The position numbers and the translations under genes were made by a program. Under the pieces are notes generated by a model. That model did not search any database and was not told the origin of the DNA. It saw only the letters and a list, made by a program, of their open reading frames with translations. Shown here in pieces: positions 1 to 8,659 of a stretch of 64,000 bases of DNA; position 1 is the stretch's first letter; each line of letters starts with the position of its first letter. The DNA is from Chromatiaceae bacterium (GTDB lineage: Bacteria > Pseudomonadota > Gammaproteobacteria > Chromatiales > Chromatiaceae). The DNA lies in NCBI GenBank assembly GCA_016714645.1, contig JADKCI010000004.1, positions 539,501 to 603,500 of the forward strand, in the 5' to 3' direction.

Positions 1-1589
1 AGGCCATTGCCGCCAAGCGCGAGAGCGTCGAGGACGCCCTCATGCTAGAACTGGAGCGTGAGTTGGGCGAGATGGCTCTGGAATCGCGGCCACCCGTGGT
101 TACCATCATGGGCCACGTCGATCACGGCAAGACCTCGCTCCTCGACTACATTCGCCGCACCAAGGTGGCGGCGGGCGAGGCGGGTGGCATCACCCAACAC
201 ATCGGCGCCTATCATGTGAAGACGGGCCGGGGCATGGTCTCCTTCCTGGATACCCCGGGTCACGCCGCCTTCTCGGCCATGCGGGCCCGGGGCGCCCAGG
301 TCACGGACATTGTCATCCTGGTGGTGGCGGCGGACGATGGCGTCATGCCCCAGACCGTCGAGGCCATCCAGCACGCCCGTGCCTCCAAGGTGCCCATCGT
401 GGTCGCCATCAATAAGATGGACAAGCCCTCCGCCAACCCAGACCGGGTGATGCAGGAGCTGACCCAGCACGAGGTTGTGGCCGAGGAGTGGGGTGGCGAT
501 ACCATCATGGTCAAGGTCTCCGCCAAGTCGGGCCTGGGCATTGATGACCTGCTGGAGGCCGTGCTGCTGCAGGCAGAGGTCCTGGAGCTCAAGGCCCCGA
601 TCACGGGTCCCGCCCGCGGCGCCGTCGTTGAATCCAGTCTGGACAAGGGCCGAGGCCCCGTGGCCACCATCCTGGTCCAGGCCGGCACCCTGCATCAGGG
701 CGACATGATCGTCACCGGCACCGAATTTGGCCGGGTCCGCGCCATGTTCGACGAGACGGGGCGGCCGGTGCGCGAGGCCGGACCTTCGATCCCGGTGCAG
801 GTGCTGGGTCTCTCCGGCACCCCGAACGCGGGTGACGACGTGGTGGTGGTGGCCGACGAGCGCCGCGCCCGCGAGGTCGCCGAGTTGCGCGCGGGCCGCG
901 AGCGCCAGTCCCGCTTCGACGATCAGAAGGTGGCCAGCCTTGACCAGCTCTTCTCCCAGCTCAAGGAAGGCGATACCAAGACGGTCAACATCGTCCTCAA
1001 GGCCGATGTCCAGGGCAGCATGGAGGCCCTGCGGGATAGCCTGAACAAGCTCTCCACGGATGAGGTCAAGGTGATGATCGTGGCCACGGGTGTGGGCGGT
1101 ATCACCGAGTCCGACGCCAACCTGGCGGTGACCTCGAATGCCATCCTGCTCGGCTTCAATGTCCGCGCGGACGCCGCGGCCCGGCGGGTGGTGGAGGACA
1201 AGGGACTCGATCTGCGTTACTACAGCATCATTTACGAGCTGATCGACGATGTGAAAAAGGCCCTGTCCGGCCTGCTGAGCCCGGAGGTGACCGAGACCAT
1301 CATTGGCCTGGCGGAGGTCCGCGACGTCTTCCGTTCCTCCAAGTTCGGCGCGATCGCCGGCTGCATGGTGCAGGAGGGTCAGATCAAGCGCAACAACCCC
1401 ATCCGCGTCCTGCGCGAGCATGTGGTCATCTACGAGGGGTCCCTGGAATCCCTGCGCCGTTTCAAGGAAGACGTGGCCGAGGTCAAGGCCGGCATGGAGT
1501 GCGGCATCGGCGTCAAGAACTACAACGACGTACGGCCCGGTGACCATATCGAGGTCTTCGAGCGTACCGTGCGCAAGCGCGAGCTCTAG
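1..1589 (+). CDS. infB: Translation initiation factor IF-2, C-terminal part (5' end outside window)
   Basis: This GTPase brings initiator fMet-tRNA to the 30S subunit and promotes subunit joining. The reading frame is open from nt 3 and has no start in the window, so the N-terminal part lies upstream. The G domain is clear: GHVDHGKTS (nt 111-137), DTPGH (nt 249-263) and NKMD (nt 410-421). It is followed by the beta-barrel domain II and the C-terminal fMet-tRNA-binding region. About 529 residues are present, against roughly 890 for the E. coli protein. It leads the classic infB-rbfA-truB-rpsO-pnp cluster on the same strand. The identification is secure; only the missing 5' end is unknown. Confidence 0.98.
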   Translation, partial: AIAAKRESVEDALMLELERELGEMALESRPPVVTIMGHVDHGKTSLLDYIRRTKVAAGEAGGITQHIGAYHVKTGRGMVSFLDTPGHAAFSAMRARGAQVTDIVILVVAADDGVMPQTVEAIQHARASKVPIVVAINKMDKPSANPDRVMQELTQHEVVAEEWGGDTIMVKVSAKSGLGIDDLLEAVLLQAEVLELKAPITGPARGAVVESSLDKGRGPVATILVQAGTLHQGDMIVTGTEFGRVRAMFDETGRPVREAGPSIPVQVLGLSGTPNAGDDVVVVADERRAREVAELRAGRERQSRFDDQKVASLDQLFSQLKEGDTKTVNIVLKADVQGSMEALRDSLNKLSTDEVKVMIVATGVGGITESDANLAVTSNAILLGFNVRADAAARRVVEDKGLDLRYYSIIYELIDDVKKALSGLLSPEVTETIIGLAEVRDVFRSSKFGAIAGCMVQEGQIKRNNPIRVLREHVVIYEGSLESLRRFKEDVAEVKAGMECGIGVKNYNDVRPGDHIEVFERTVRKREL

Positions 1590-1623
1590 GCGGTAGTTTT
1601 GAGCCCCGGCACCGGAACCGCTC

Positions 1624-1992
1624 ATGAAGGAATTTGATCGCACCGAACGGATCGGCGCGGAGATGCGTCGCGAGTTGGCGGCCATCCTCCGTGACGAGGT
1701 CCGCGACCCGCGCCTGCAACAGGTGACGATTCAGGAGGTCCGGGTCAGCCGCGACCTCTCCTGGGCCAAGATCTTTTTCACCTGCTTCCCCCTGGACGAG
1801 GCGAGTCAGGGACAGTCGAAGCTGCTGAATGGCCCGCTCTCCGGTTTTCTGCGGGCTCAGTTGGCGCGCCGGATGCTGTTGCGGATCATCCCGCAACTCC
1901 ATTTCGAGCACGATGAGTCCATCGCCCGGGGCGAGCACTTGACGAGCCTGATCGATGGGGCCATGGCGTCCGTGAGCGAGGAGGCGGATTGA
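1624..1992 (+). CDS. rbfA: Ribosome-binding factor A
   Basis: RbfA is a small KH-like protein that binds the immature 30S subunit and helps mature the 5' end of 16S rRNA. The product has 122 residues, close to the 133 of E. coli. The N-terminus (MKEFDRTERIGAEMRREL) and the following EVRDPRL segment are typical of the family. The gene begins 34 nt after the infB stop, in the conserved order infB-rbfA-truB, and is probably co-transcribed. No strong Shine-Dalgarno sequence precedes the ATG. Confidence 0.95.
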   Translation: MKEFDRTERIGAEMRRELAAILRDEVRDPRLQQVTIQEVRVSRDLSWAKIFFTCFPLDEASQGQSKLLNGPLSGFLRAQLARRMLLRIIPQLHFEHDESIARGEHLTSLIDGAMASVSEEAD

Positions 1993-2054
1993 TCCATCGC
2001 GGTCTCGGTCCGGTAGCGGGCTCAATTTTCAATCCTTTTATGGAAACGTGATTT

Positions 2055-2981
2055 ATGGGGCGTCGGCGTAGGCTCGGCCGCGATATCGATGGCATTCTGC
2101 TGCTGGATAAGCCGCTGAATTTGACCTCCAACGAGGCCCTCCAGCGAGTCAAGCGGCTTTTTCAGGCCAATAAGGCGGGCCATACCGGGAGCCTGGACCC
2201 CCTGGCGACCGGCCTGCTGCCGGTGTGTCTGGGCGGTGCCACCAAGTTCTCCACCTATCTGCTCGACGCCGACAAGCGTTACCGGGTACGGGTGCGCCTG
2301 GGGGTCACGACCACCACGGCCGACGCCGAGGGCGAGATCCTGGAGACGCGGCCCGTGGCGGGTCTGGACGAGGCCCGGGTGCGGGCGGCCATGGATCGCT
2401 TCCGGGGCCCCATCGACCAGCTTCCCCCCATGTATTCGGCGGTCAAGCACCAGGGCGAGCGCCTCTACAAGCTGGCGCGCCAGGGCATCGAGGTGGAGCG
2501 CCAGACGCGCACCGTGACCATCCATGCCCTGGAACTGCTCGAACTGGCCCTGCCGGAACTGGAGATGGACGTCCACTGCTCCAAGGGCACCTATGTGCGG
2601 ACCCTGGCGGAGGACATCGGCGCCATGCTGGGCTGTGGTGGCCACGTCATCGGCCTGCGCCGCACCGGCGTGGGGCCCTACGTCCAGCCCGAGAGCCGCT
2701 TCGTGACCCTGGGTGAGCTCGAGGCGATCGTCATGGCGGACGAGGAGGGCGCCTACCCTCTGCTCGACGCCCTGCTTCTGCCGCTGGCGAGCGCCCTGGA
2801 TCATTGGCCGGCGGTGCGCCTGACGGCCGATGCCGCCTTCTACCTGCGTCAGGGTCAGGCGGTGCTGGTACCGCAGGCCCCGACGGAGGGTCTGGTGCGG
2901 CTTTATGATCCCTCGCTCCATTTTCTGGGCGTTGGCTGCATCCTCGATGATGGCAAGGTGCAGCCTAAGCGTCTGCTATAA
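2055..2981 (+). CDS. truB: tRNA pseudouridine(55) synthase TruB
   Basis: TruB converts U55 in the T-loop of tRNAs to pseudouridine. The 308-residue product carries the catalytic motif GSLDPLATG with the nucleophile at Asp48, the same position as in E. coli. A later PMYSAVKHQG segment and a C-terminal PUA-like region also fit the family. The gene follows rbfA after 62 nt and precedes rpsO by about 150 nt. It is the expected third member of the infB cluster. Confidence 0.97.
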   Translation: MGRRRRLGRDIDGILLLDKPLNLTSNEALQRVKRLFQANKAGHTGSLDPLATGLLPVCLGGATKFSTYLLDADKRYRVRVRLGVTTTTADAEGEILETRPVAGLDEARVRAAMDRFRGPIDQLPPMYSAVKHQGERLYKLARQGIEVERQTRTVTIHALELLELALPELEMDVHCSKGTYVRTLAEDIGAMLGCGGHVIGLRRTGVGPYVQPESRFVTLGELEAIVMADEEGAYPLLDALLLPLASALDHWPAVRLTADAAFYLRQGQAVLVPQAPTEGLVRLYDPSLHFLGVGCILDDGKVQPKRLL

Positions 2982-3129
2982 CCGCAAGCCACTATGCTTT
3001 TCCTGGTCGGCTGGCCGCCTGCCCGCCGTCCCTAACCCAAGGCCTGGCCCCCTGAACTCATTGTCGGAGGGCCGGCGGTAACGCCGCCAAGGGCCACCGT
3101 CGCAACACCCCTAACAGGAGTAAGACAAC

Positions 3130-3399
3130 ATGGCAATGAGCACAGCCGACAAAGCCAAGGTCGTTGAAGACTACCAGCGCAGCCCCGGGGACACGGGTTC
3201 GCCCGAGGTCCAGGTGGCCCTGTTGACCGCCCGTATCCTCGACCTGAGTGGCCATTTTGCCCAGCACAAGGGCGATCACCACTCCCGTCGGGGTCTGGTG
3301 CGCATGGTCAACTCCCGCCGCAAGCTGCTTGACTACCTCAAGGGCAAGGATGTCGACCGCTACCGCGAGCTGATCGCCCGCCTGGGTCTGCGCCGCTGA
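3130..3399 (+). CDS. rpsO: 30S ribosomal protein S15
   Basis: S15 binds 16S rRNA at an early step of 30S assembly. The 89-residue product has the hallmark TGSPEVQVALLT and the basic HHSRRGLV stretch. The ATG at 3130 is chosen because AGGAG at 3116-3120 lies nine bases upstream; a second in-frame ATG at 3136 is too far from it. The gene sits between truB and pnp as in most gammaproteobacteria. The 148 bases before it have no other gene and probably hold its own promoter or leader. Confidence 0.97.
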   Translation: MAMSTADKAKVVEDYQRSPGDTGSPEVQVALLTARILDLSGHFAQHKGDHHSRRGLVRMVNSRRKLLDYLKGKDVDRYRELIARLGLRR

Positions 3400-3418
3400 T
3401 CCTCGTGCCGGATGGCCC

Positions 3419-3475
3419 GGGACCCCAAGGGGGGTCCCCCGACCTTTGGGCGCCTCGCCTTGCCGCGGGGCGCCC
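3419..3475 (+). promoter_or_regulatory. Paired hairpins in the rpsO-pnp spacer
   Basis: Two inverted repeats follow rpsO. The first has an 8-bp perfect stem (3419-3426 with 3431-3438, loop AAGG). The second has a 7-bp stem (3448-3454 with 3469-3475). Neither is followed by a T-run, so neither looks like a strong intrinsic terminator. In enterobacteria the pnp leader carries an RNase III-cleaved stem used for pnp autoregulation and rpsO processing. A similar role here is inference from position. Confidence 0.4.
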
Positions 3476-3625
3476 TAGCTTATGCCCATCACGGAACCCG
3501 GGGTCAACCCCCCGGGTCACCCCGTGCCTCATCCCGAATGGCGCCGGTCATATCCCCGCCCGCGCCCCCAGGCCGCTCAACGGGGGCATATCGCCCCGGC
3601 CTGCCACAGCCCCGAGGAACCCCCA

Positions 3626-5710
3626 GTGACTCACATCAAAAAGACCTTCCAATTGGGCGCCCAGACCGTGACCCTGGAGACGGGCGAAATCGCCCGCCAG
3701 GCCGATGGCGCCGTCCTGATCAATGTTGATGACACCGTCGTGCTCGTGACGGTGGTGATCGACAAGCGCGCCACCGAGATCAAGGACTTCCTGCCCCTGA
3801 CCGTGGATTATCAGGAAAAAACCTATGCCGCGGGCCGCATCCCCGGCGGCTTCTTCCGCCGCGAGGGCCGGCCGAGCGAGAACGAGATCCTCACCTCGCG
3901 CCTCATCGACCGCCCGATCCGCCCGCTGTTCGCCGACGGCTTCGGCCGCGAAGTGCAGATCATCGCCACGGTCAAGTCCCTGAATCCCGCCGTCAACCCC
4001 GAGGTACCGGCCTTGATCGGCGCCTCGGCGGCCCTGGCCATCTCCGGCGCCCCCTTCAACGGGCCCATCGCTGCGGCGCGGGTCGGCTACAAGAACGGCG
4101 AGTATCTCCTCAACCCCTCCGTGGTCGGCCTGGGTCTCGACAGTGACCTGGACCTCATCGTGGCGGGCACCGAGCATGCCGTGCTGATGGTCGAATCCGA
4201 GGCCCGGGGCCTGTCCGAGGAGGTCATGCTCGGCGCCGTCCTCTTTGGCCACCAGCAGATGCAGGTAGCGATCCAGGCCATCCGCGAGCTGGCGGCCGAG
4301 GTCAACAAGAAGCCCCTGGCCTGGACCCCCGCCAAGAGCGATCCCGCCCTGGCTGCCGCCGTCGCGGCCATCGCCGCCGAGCGCCTCGGCGCGGCCTACC
4401 TCATCAAGGAGAAGATGGCCCGCTACGATGCCCTGGATGCTATCCGCTCCGAACTCTACACCGAACTCAGCGGCGAGGGCACGGCCTGGACCCAGAGCCA
4501 GGTCTATGGCGCCATCGAGAAGCTGGAGATGAAGATCGTCCGCGGCCGCATTCTGGCCGGCGAGCCCCGCATCGATGGCCGCGACACCAAGACGGTCCGC
4601 CCCATCAGCATCCGCACGGGCGTCCTGCCCCGCACCCACGGCTCCGCCCTCTTCACCCGCGGCGAGACCCAGGCCCTGGTCATCACCACCCTCGGCACCG
4701 AGCGGGATTCCCAGATCATCGACGCCCTGGACGGGGAGCATCGCGAGCCCTTCATGCTCCACTACAACTTCCCGCCCTTCTGCGTGGGCGAGGTGGGTCG
4801 CGTCGGCAGCCCCAAGCGGCGCGAGATCGGCCACGGTCGGCTGGCCAAGCGTGGCGTCCTGGCCTGCATGCCGAGCATCGAGGAGTTCCCCTACTCGGTG
4901 CGCGTGGTTTCCGAGATCACCGAGTCCAACGGCTCCAGCTCAATGGCCAGCGTCTGCGGCACCAGTCTGTCCCTGATGGACGCGGGGGTGCCCGTCAAGG
5001 GTGCCGTGGCCGGCGTGGCCATGGGCCTGATCAAGGAGGGCGATGCCTTCGCCGTCCTCACCGACATCATGGGCGATGAGGATCACCTGGGCGACATGGA
5101 CTTCAAGGTCGCCGGTACCGCCAGCGGCATCAATGCCCTCCAGATGGATATCAAGATCGAGGGCATCACCCAGGAGATCATGGAGACCGCCCTGGCCCAG
5201 GCGAAGGCCGGGCGCCTGCACATCCTGGGCGAGATGAACAAGGTCATCGGCTCCCACCGTGCCCAGATGTCCGAGCACGCCCCGCGCATCATCGAGTTCA
5301 AGATCCATCCCGAGAAGATCCGCGACGTCATCGGCAAGGGCGGCTCCGTCATCCGCGCCATCACCGAGGAGACCGGTGCCACCATCGATATCAACGATAA
5401 CGGCCTGGTCAAGATTTTCTCGGTCATCAAGAGCGCCGGCGAGGAGGCCAAGCGCCGGATCGAGCTCATCACCGCCGATGTCGAGGTGGGGGCCATCTAC
5501 GAGGGCCGGGTGGCGCGCCTCATGGACTTTGGTGCCTTTGTCACCATTCTCCCCGGTCGCGATGGCCTGGTGCATATCTCCCAGATCAGCGAGGAGCGCG
5601 TCCAGAACGTCAGCGACAAGCTGTCCGAGGGGGATGTAGTCCGCGTCAAGGTCCTGGAAGTGGACAAGCAGGGTCGTATCCGCCTCAGCATGAAGGCGCT
5701 GGAGGGCTGA
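3626..5710 (+). CDS. pnp: Polyribonucleotide nucleotidyltransferase (PNPase)
   Basis: PNPase degrades RNA 3' to 5' by phosphorolysis and is a core degradosome enzyme. The frame is open further upstream, but the GTG at 3626 (product beginning MTHIKKTFQ) is preceded by GAGGA at 3614-3618 and gives 694 residues, against 711 in E. coli. Two RNase PH-like domains are followed by a KH domain with IGKGGS near residue 570 and an S1 domain from about residue 624. It closes the infB cluster and ends just before a strong hairpin. The longer open frame beginning at 3482 is low-complexity leader and was rejected. Confidence 0.96.
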   Translation: MTHIKKTFQLGAQTVTLETGEIARQADGAVLINVDDTVVLVTVVIDKRATEIKDFLPLTVDYQEKTYAAGRIPGGFFRREGRPSENEILTSRLIDRPIRPLFADGFGREVQIIATVKSLNPAVNPEVPALIGASAALAISGAPFNGPIAAARVGYKNGEYLLNPSVVGLGLDSDLDLIVAGTEHAVLMVESEARGLSEEVMLGAVLFGHQQMQVAIQAIRELAAEVNKKPLAWTPAKSDPALAAAVAAIAAERLGAAYLIKEKMARYDALDAIRSELYTELSGEGTAWTQSQVYGAIEKLEMKIVRGRILAGEPRIDGRDTKTVRPISIRTGVLPRTHGSALFTRGETQALVITTLGTERDSQIIDALDGEHREPFMLHYNFPPFCVGEVGRVGSPKRREIGHGRLAKRGVLACMPSIEEFPYSVRVVSEITESNGSSSMASVCGTSLSLMDAGVPVKGAVAGVAMGLIKEGDAFAVLTDIMGDEDHLGDMDFKVAGTASGINALQMDIKIEGITQEIMETALAQAKAGRLHILGEMNKVIGSHRAQMSEHAPRIIEFKIHPEKIRDVIGKGGSVIRAITEETGATIDINDNGLVKIFSVIKSAGEEAKRRIELITADVEVGAIYEGRVARLMDFGAFVTILPGRDGLVHISQISEERVQNVSDKLSEGDVVRVKVLEVDKQGRIRLSMKALEG

Positions 5711-5773
5711 TTAGGGTGTTCCGGCCCTACCTTTAAACGCCGAAGACTGACCAGTGCTGGGTGCTATACCCAG

Positions 5774-5809
5774 CCACCATAAAGGGGCCGCGAGGCCCCT
5801 TTATGGTGG
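5774..5809. terminator. Bidirectional hairpin terminator between pnp and a convergent gene
   Basis: There is a perfect 16-bp stem (5774-5789 with 5794-5809) with loop GCGA. The stem contains a TTTA/TAAA step, so each strand reads into a short T-containing stretch. It lies between the convergent ends of pnp (5710) and the minus-strand gene ending at 5835. It can therefore serve both. Stem length and placement make this a confident call. Confidence 0.75.
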
Positions 5810-5834
5810 TGGCGTTGGTAAATTTTGGCGGGGA

Positions 5835-6428
5835 TCAGCCCGGCTGTTGCTGCAGGGATTCAAAGCGGGCCTTGAAGGCGGCTTGGCGCAGACGTTCGGC
5901 GTCGGCCTCTTGGGCGACCAGGGGACCGTCCAGCCATTGGCCGCTGGCGTGGTCGTAAACGGAAAAGCGGTAGCCCTTGCCGACTTTGAAGACTTGGGTG
6001 ACGTCGTTGCCCGCCTGTTCCATGGCCTGGAACTTGTCGAGCCCCAGGGGCGCGGGGGTGGGCGCGAAGCTGGGTTCTGGCTGGAGCGCGGCGGTAGCGG
6101 GGCGGGCGGCGACCGTAAAGATGCTGTTTTGCATCTCGCCGTGGGTGTCCAGGGTGACGGACTCCACCCCGGGCAGGCGGGTGAGGATGTAGCCGGCCAT
6201 CAGGATGCCGAGTTTGGTGTTCTCTTTCTCCAGGGCCGTCAGAAGCTTGTCGCCGACGATCTGGCAACGCTCGACCTTGCTGGGATGGGCGACCCATTCC
6301 CGACTCATCTGCCAGCCTTGATCCATGTCGGCGTCCAGCTTGGCGAAGAAGGCCTCGCCCTCCTTCAAGACTGGGTCGGGCACTTCCAGACTGAATTCTT
6401 GATCCTCAATGATGGCCTTGAGGCGCAT
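5835..6428 (-). CDS. Conserved hypothetical protein, 197 aa
   Basis: I do not recognise this family. The start at 6428 (MRLKAIIEDQEF) is preceded by AGGGG eight bases upstream, which makes it better than the longer frame reaching 6506. The product is soluble, with no signal peptide or membrane segment. The N-terminal half is acidic and the middle holds a proline/alanine-rich linker (PEPSFAPTPAPLG). The C-terminus (KGYRFSVYDHASGQWLDGP) may be a small beta domain. It stands alone between pnp and a divergent hydroxylase gene. No function is proposed. Confidence 0.75.
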   Translation of the reverse strand: MRLKAIIEDQEFSLEVPDPVLKEGEAFFAKLDADMDQGWQMSREWVAHPSKVERCQIVGDKLLTALEKENTKLGILMAGYILTRLPGVESVTLDTHGEMQNSIFTVAARPATAALQPEPSFAPTPAPLGLDKFQAMEQAGNDVTQVFKVGKGYRFSVYDHASGQWLDGPLVAQEADAERLRQAAFKARFESLQQQPG

Positions 6429-6541
6429 CTCGTTTCCCCTTTCGCGAGTGGACGAAAACAGGCATTCTAGCAGAAGAGCGCCGGTGATCCGTCCCGGCCC
6501 CGCCATGTCCTACCCACCCCGCGAGATAGGGATAAGCCGTT

Positions 6542-7216
6542 ATGCTCCTTACCATCCCCGGCCTGCTCAATGCCGCCCAGGTGGAGAAGATTCATGAAAT
6601 CCTCCAAGGGGCCGCCTTTGTCGATGGCCGCCTGAGCGCCGGATTTGCCGCCGCCCGGGTCAAGAACAACCTGGAGCTGCAAGCCGATGAGCAGCGCATG
6701 GGGCGCCTGATCCGCGTCATCATGGCCAGCCTGGGCCACAACGAGACCTTCCGCTTCGGCGCCCTACCGCACCGGGTCGCCGACCCCATCATCGCCCGCT
6801 ATGAGCCGGGCATGACCTATGGCGATCATGTGGACGACCCCATCATGGGCGCGACCGGGCCGCGCTTTCGCACCGATGTCTCCATGACCCTCTTCCTCAA
6901 TCCGCCCGAGGATTATGACGGCGGCGAACTGGTGGTGCGCACCCCCTTCGGCGATCAGCGGGTCAAACTTCCGGCCGGGGATGCGGTGGTCTATCCCTCC
7001 TCCAGCCTGCACCAGGTGGCCCCGGTCACCCGCGGAGAGCGCCTGGTGGCCCTGACCTGGATCCAGAGCTATGTCCGCGATGCCGCCCGCCGGGAGCTGC
7101 TCTATGAGCTCAACCTGGCCCGCGAGGCCCTCCTCAAGGAGGCGCCAGGCACGGCGACCACGGGCTACGTGGACCGGTCCTATGCCAACCTGTTGCGCAT
7201 GTGGGCGGATCTGTAA
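6542..7216 (+). CDS. PKHD-type Fe(II)/2-oxoglutarate hydroxylase (PiuC/YbiX family)
   Basis: The 224-residue product is a prolyl-4-hydroxylase-type dioxygenase that uses Fe(II) and 2-oxoglutarate. The iron ligands are visible as His96 and Asp98 in GDHVDDP and His157 in SSSLHQV. Arg167 is in place to bind 2-oxoglutarate. The length matches the 220-230 residues of the PiuC/YbiX group, members of which often sit beside iron-uptake receptors. No receptor gene is next to it here, so an iron-related role is only inference from the family. Confidence 0.88.
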   Translation: MLLTIPGLLNAAQVEKIHEILQGAAFVDGRLSAGFAAARVKNNLELQADEQRMGRLIRVIMASLGHNETFRFGALPHRVADPIIARYEPGMTYGDHVDDPIMGATGPRFRTDVSMTLFLNPPEDYDGGELVVRTPFGDQRVKLPAGDAVVYPSSSLHQVAPVTRGERLVALTWIQSYVRDAARRELLYELNLAREALLKEAPGTATTGYVDRSYANLLRMWADL

Positions 7217-7250
7217 GCCCGTGGGCGGGACGGCGTGGCCAGGGGCGGGG

Positions 7251-7886
7251 GTGAGGCGGGTTGGGCTCGCCCTGCTGCTCGTCGCGGGGATCGGGCTCTC
7301 GGGGTGCTGTAGCCGGCGTCCCGCCACCGAATTCAATCGCTTCGATGGCACGGCCAACCAGCCCACCGGCTTTTGCGGCATCTTTGCCGGTTTTGGCACC
7401 AGGGACGAGCCGGAACGCTGGGGGGCCCTCTATACCCCCATCACGGTCGAAGAGTATGGCGAAATCCTCTGCGGCCGTCTCGACCCGGCGGACTATGTCA
7501 CCTGCGTCAACCGCACCTGGGCCCAATATCGCCAGGCCCAACGCCAGCCGGACCTGCCCGGTGAGTCCACCTCGGGCCCCTTCGCCGTGGTGGTTGGCAA
7601 CGAAATTCTGCTCGGCACCTACAGGTCACAGCCCTTCGCCGCCCACTTTCGGGTGAGCAACGAACGCCTCGTCTGCCAGGGTGGCTACGACGCCTTCGCG
7701 GGCGACACCCAGGCCGTCTTCCAGGTCCGCTGCAACAATGGTCTCAAGGGGTGGGCCCAGATGGTCCGCGACCGCAACGGCCGTAACGGCATCGGTGGCC
7801 TCTACATGGACGATGGCACCGCCGGCAAGATCGTCTTTGGCCCGGATACCCTGGGCGCGGCGCGCAACCCTCTGGCAACGCCCTAG
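7251..7886 (+). CDS. Putative lipoprotein of unknown function
   Basis: A GTG start at 7251 directly follows a G-rich ribosome-binding site and gives 211 residues. The first 19 form a lipoprotein signal: arginines, a hydrophobic stretch (GLALLLVAGIG) and the lipobox LSGC with Cys19. The mature part has several cysteines (CGIF, CGRL, CVNR, CQGG, CNNG) that may form disulfides in the periplasm. A longer open frame overlaps the previous gene and was rejected. I do not recognise the family. It follows the hydroxylase gene by 34 nt and could share its transcript. Confidence 0.7.
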   Translation: MRRVGLALLLVAGIGLSGCCSRRPATEFNRFDGTANQPTGFCGIFAGFGTRDEPERWGALYTPITVEEYGEILCGRLDPADYVTCVNRTWAQYRQAQRQPDLPGESTSGPFAVVVGNEILLGTYRSQPFAAHFRVSNERLVCQGGYDAFAGDTQAVFQVRCNNGLKGWAQMVRDRNGRNGIGGLYMDDGTAGKIVFGPDTLGAARNPLATP

Positions 7887-7979
7887 CGCCTAAACCTGAC
7901 TTCCCGGGTGCCGGCGGACGGCCCGGTTAGCCCCAGTCGCTCGGGCGAATTCGCCCCCCGCGCATCCGCCGCCCCAGGC

Positions 7980-8639
7980 TCAATGCCGCTGCTCGACGCC
8001 CTCTACGCTGGAGGCCGAGGCCATGTCCATGAGGCCACGCATGAGTTCGGCGCGGTCCGCCAGAGGAATGGTCTCGATCAGAGCCTGCTTGTCCTCCGAC
8101 GGCAAGGGTAGGTGGGCGGTCAGGAGATTGATCAGATCCAGGTCCTCCATGCCCTTGAGGTCATCCCAGGGGATCTCGACCCCGCGCGGGCGGACATAGG
8201 CGCGCAGGGAGGCGAGAAAGCGATCGCGGTTCACCAGGTGACCGCCCTCCGGCAGAAAATCGTTGGCGAAGCGGCTCCAGCCCGCGCGTACCCGGCGATA
8301 GCCCCGGGTCTCCTCCAGTTCGCCCTGGACCTCGAAGCGGCATACCCCAGTGAGGACGATGACGACACGCCCGTCATTGGTCTCGCTGTAGGAGGTGACG
8401 CGCCCGGCGCAACCGACCCGGTGCAGGGCCGGGACTTTGACATCCTCCTGGCCGATCAGGGGCTGGATCATGCCGATGAGGTGGTCCGTCGCCAGCACGT
8501 CCTGAATCATGTTGAGATAGTGTTGCTCGTAGATATTGAGGGGGAGCTGTATCCCCGGCATGGCCACGGCCCCGGCGAGCGGGAAGATCGGCAATTCCGC
8601 GGGCAGGTCGGCGAACTTGGGCATGAAGGGCGAGGGCAT
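7980..8639 (-). CDS. LON substrate-binding-domain protein
   Basis: The 219-residue product matches the N-terminal (LON) domain of Lon protease without its ATPase or protease parts. PIFPLAGAVAMPGIQLPLNI at the start and the GCAGRVTSY segment are typical. Stand-alone proteins of this kind are common in proteobacteria, and their biochemical role is poorly defined. The gene lies 20 nt downstream of the GH13 gene on the same strand, so the two are probably co-transcribed. The annotation rests on domain recognition only. Confidence 0.88.
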   Translation of the reverse strand: MPSPFMPKFADLPAELPIFPLAGAVAMPGIQLPLNIYEQHYLNMIQDVLATDHLIGMIQPLIGQEDVKVPALHRVGCAGRVTSYSETNDGRVVIVLTGVCRFEVQGELEETRGYRRVRAGWSRFANDFLPEGGHLVNRDRFLASLRAYVRPRGVEIPWDDLKGMEDLDLINLLTAHLPLPSEDKQALIETIPLADRAELMRGLMDMASASSVEGVEQRH

Positions 8640-8659
8640 GGCAATAACTCCGGGGCCGG

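Noticed and set aside
45..1685. 546-codon open frame opposite infB and rbfA
   Set aside because: Shadow of high-GC codon bias over two intact conserved genes. It has no recognisable domain.
7071..7250. Extended N-terminus of the lipoprotein gene
   Set aside because: It overlaps the hydroxylase gene. The GTG at 7251 has a ribosome-binding site and puts the lipobox at a normal distance.
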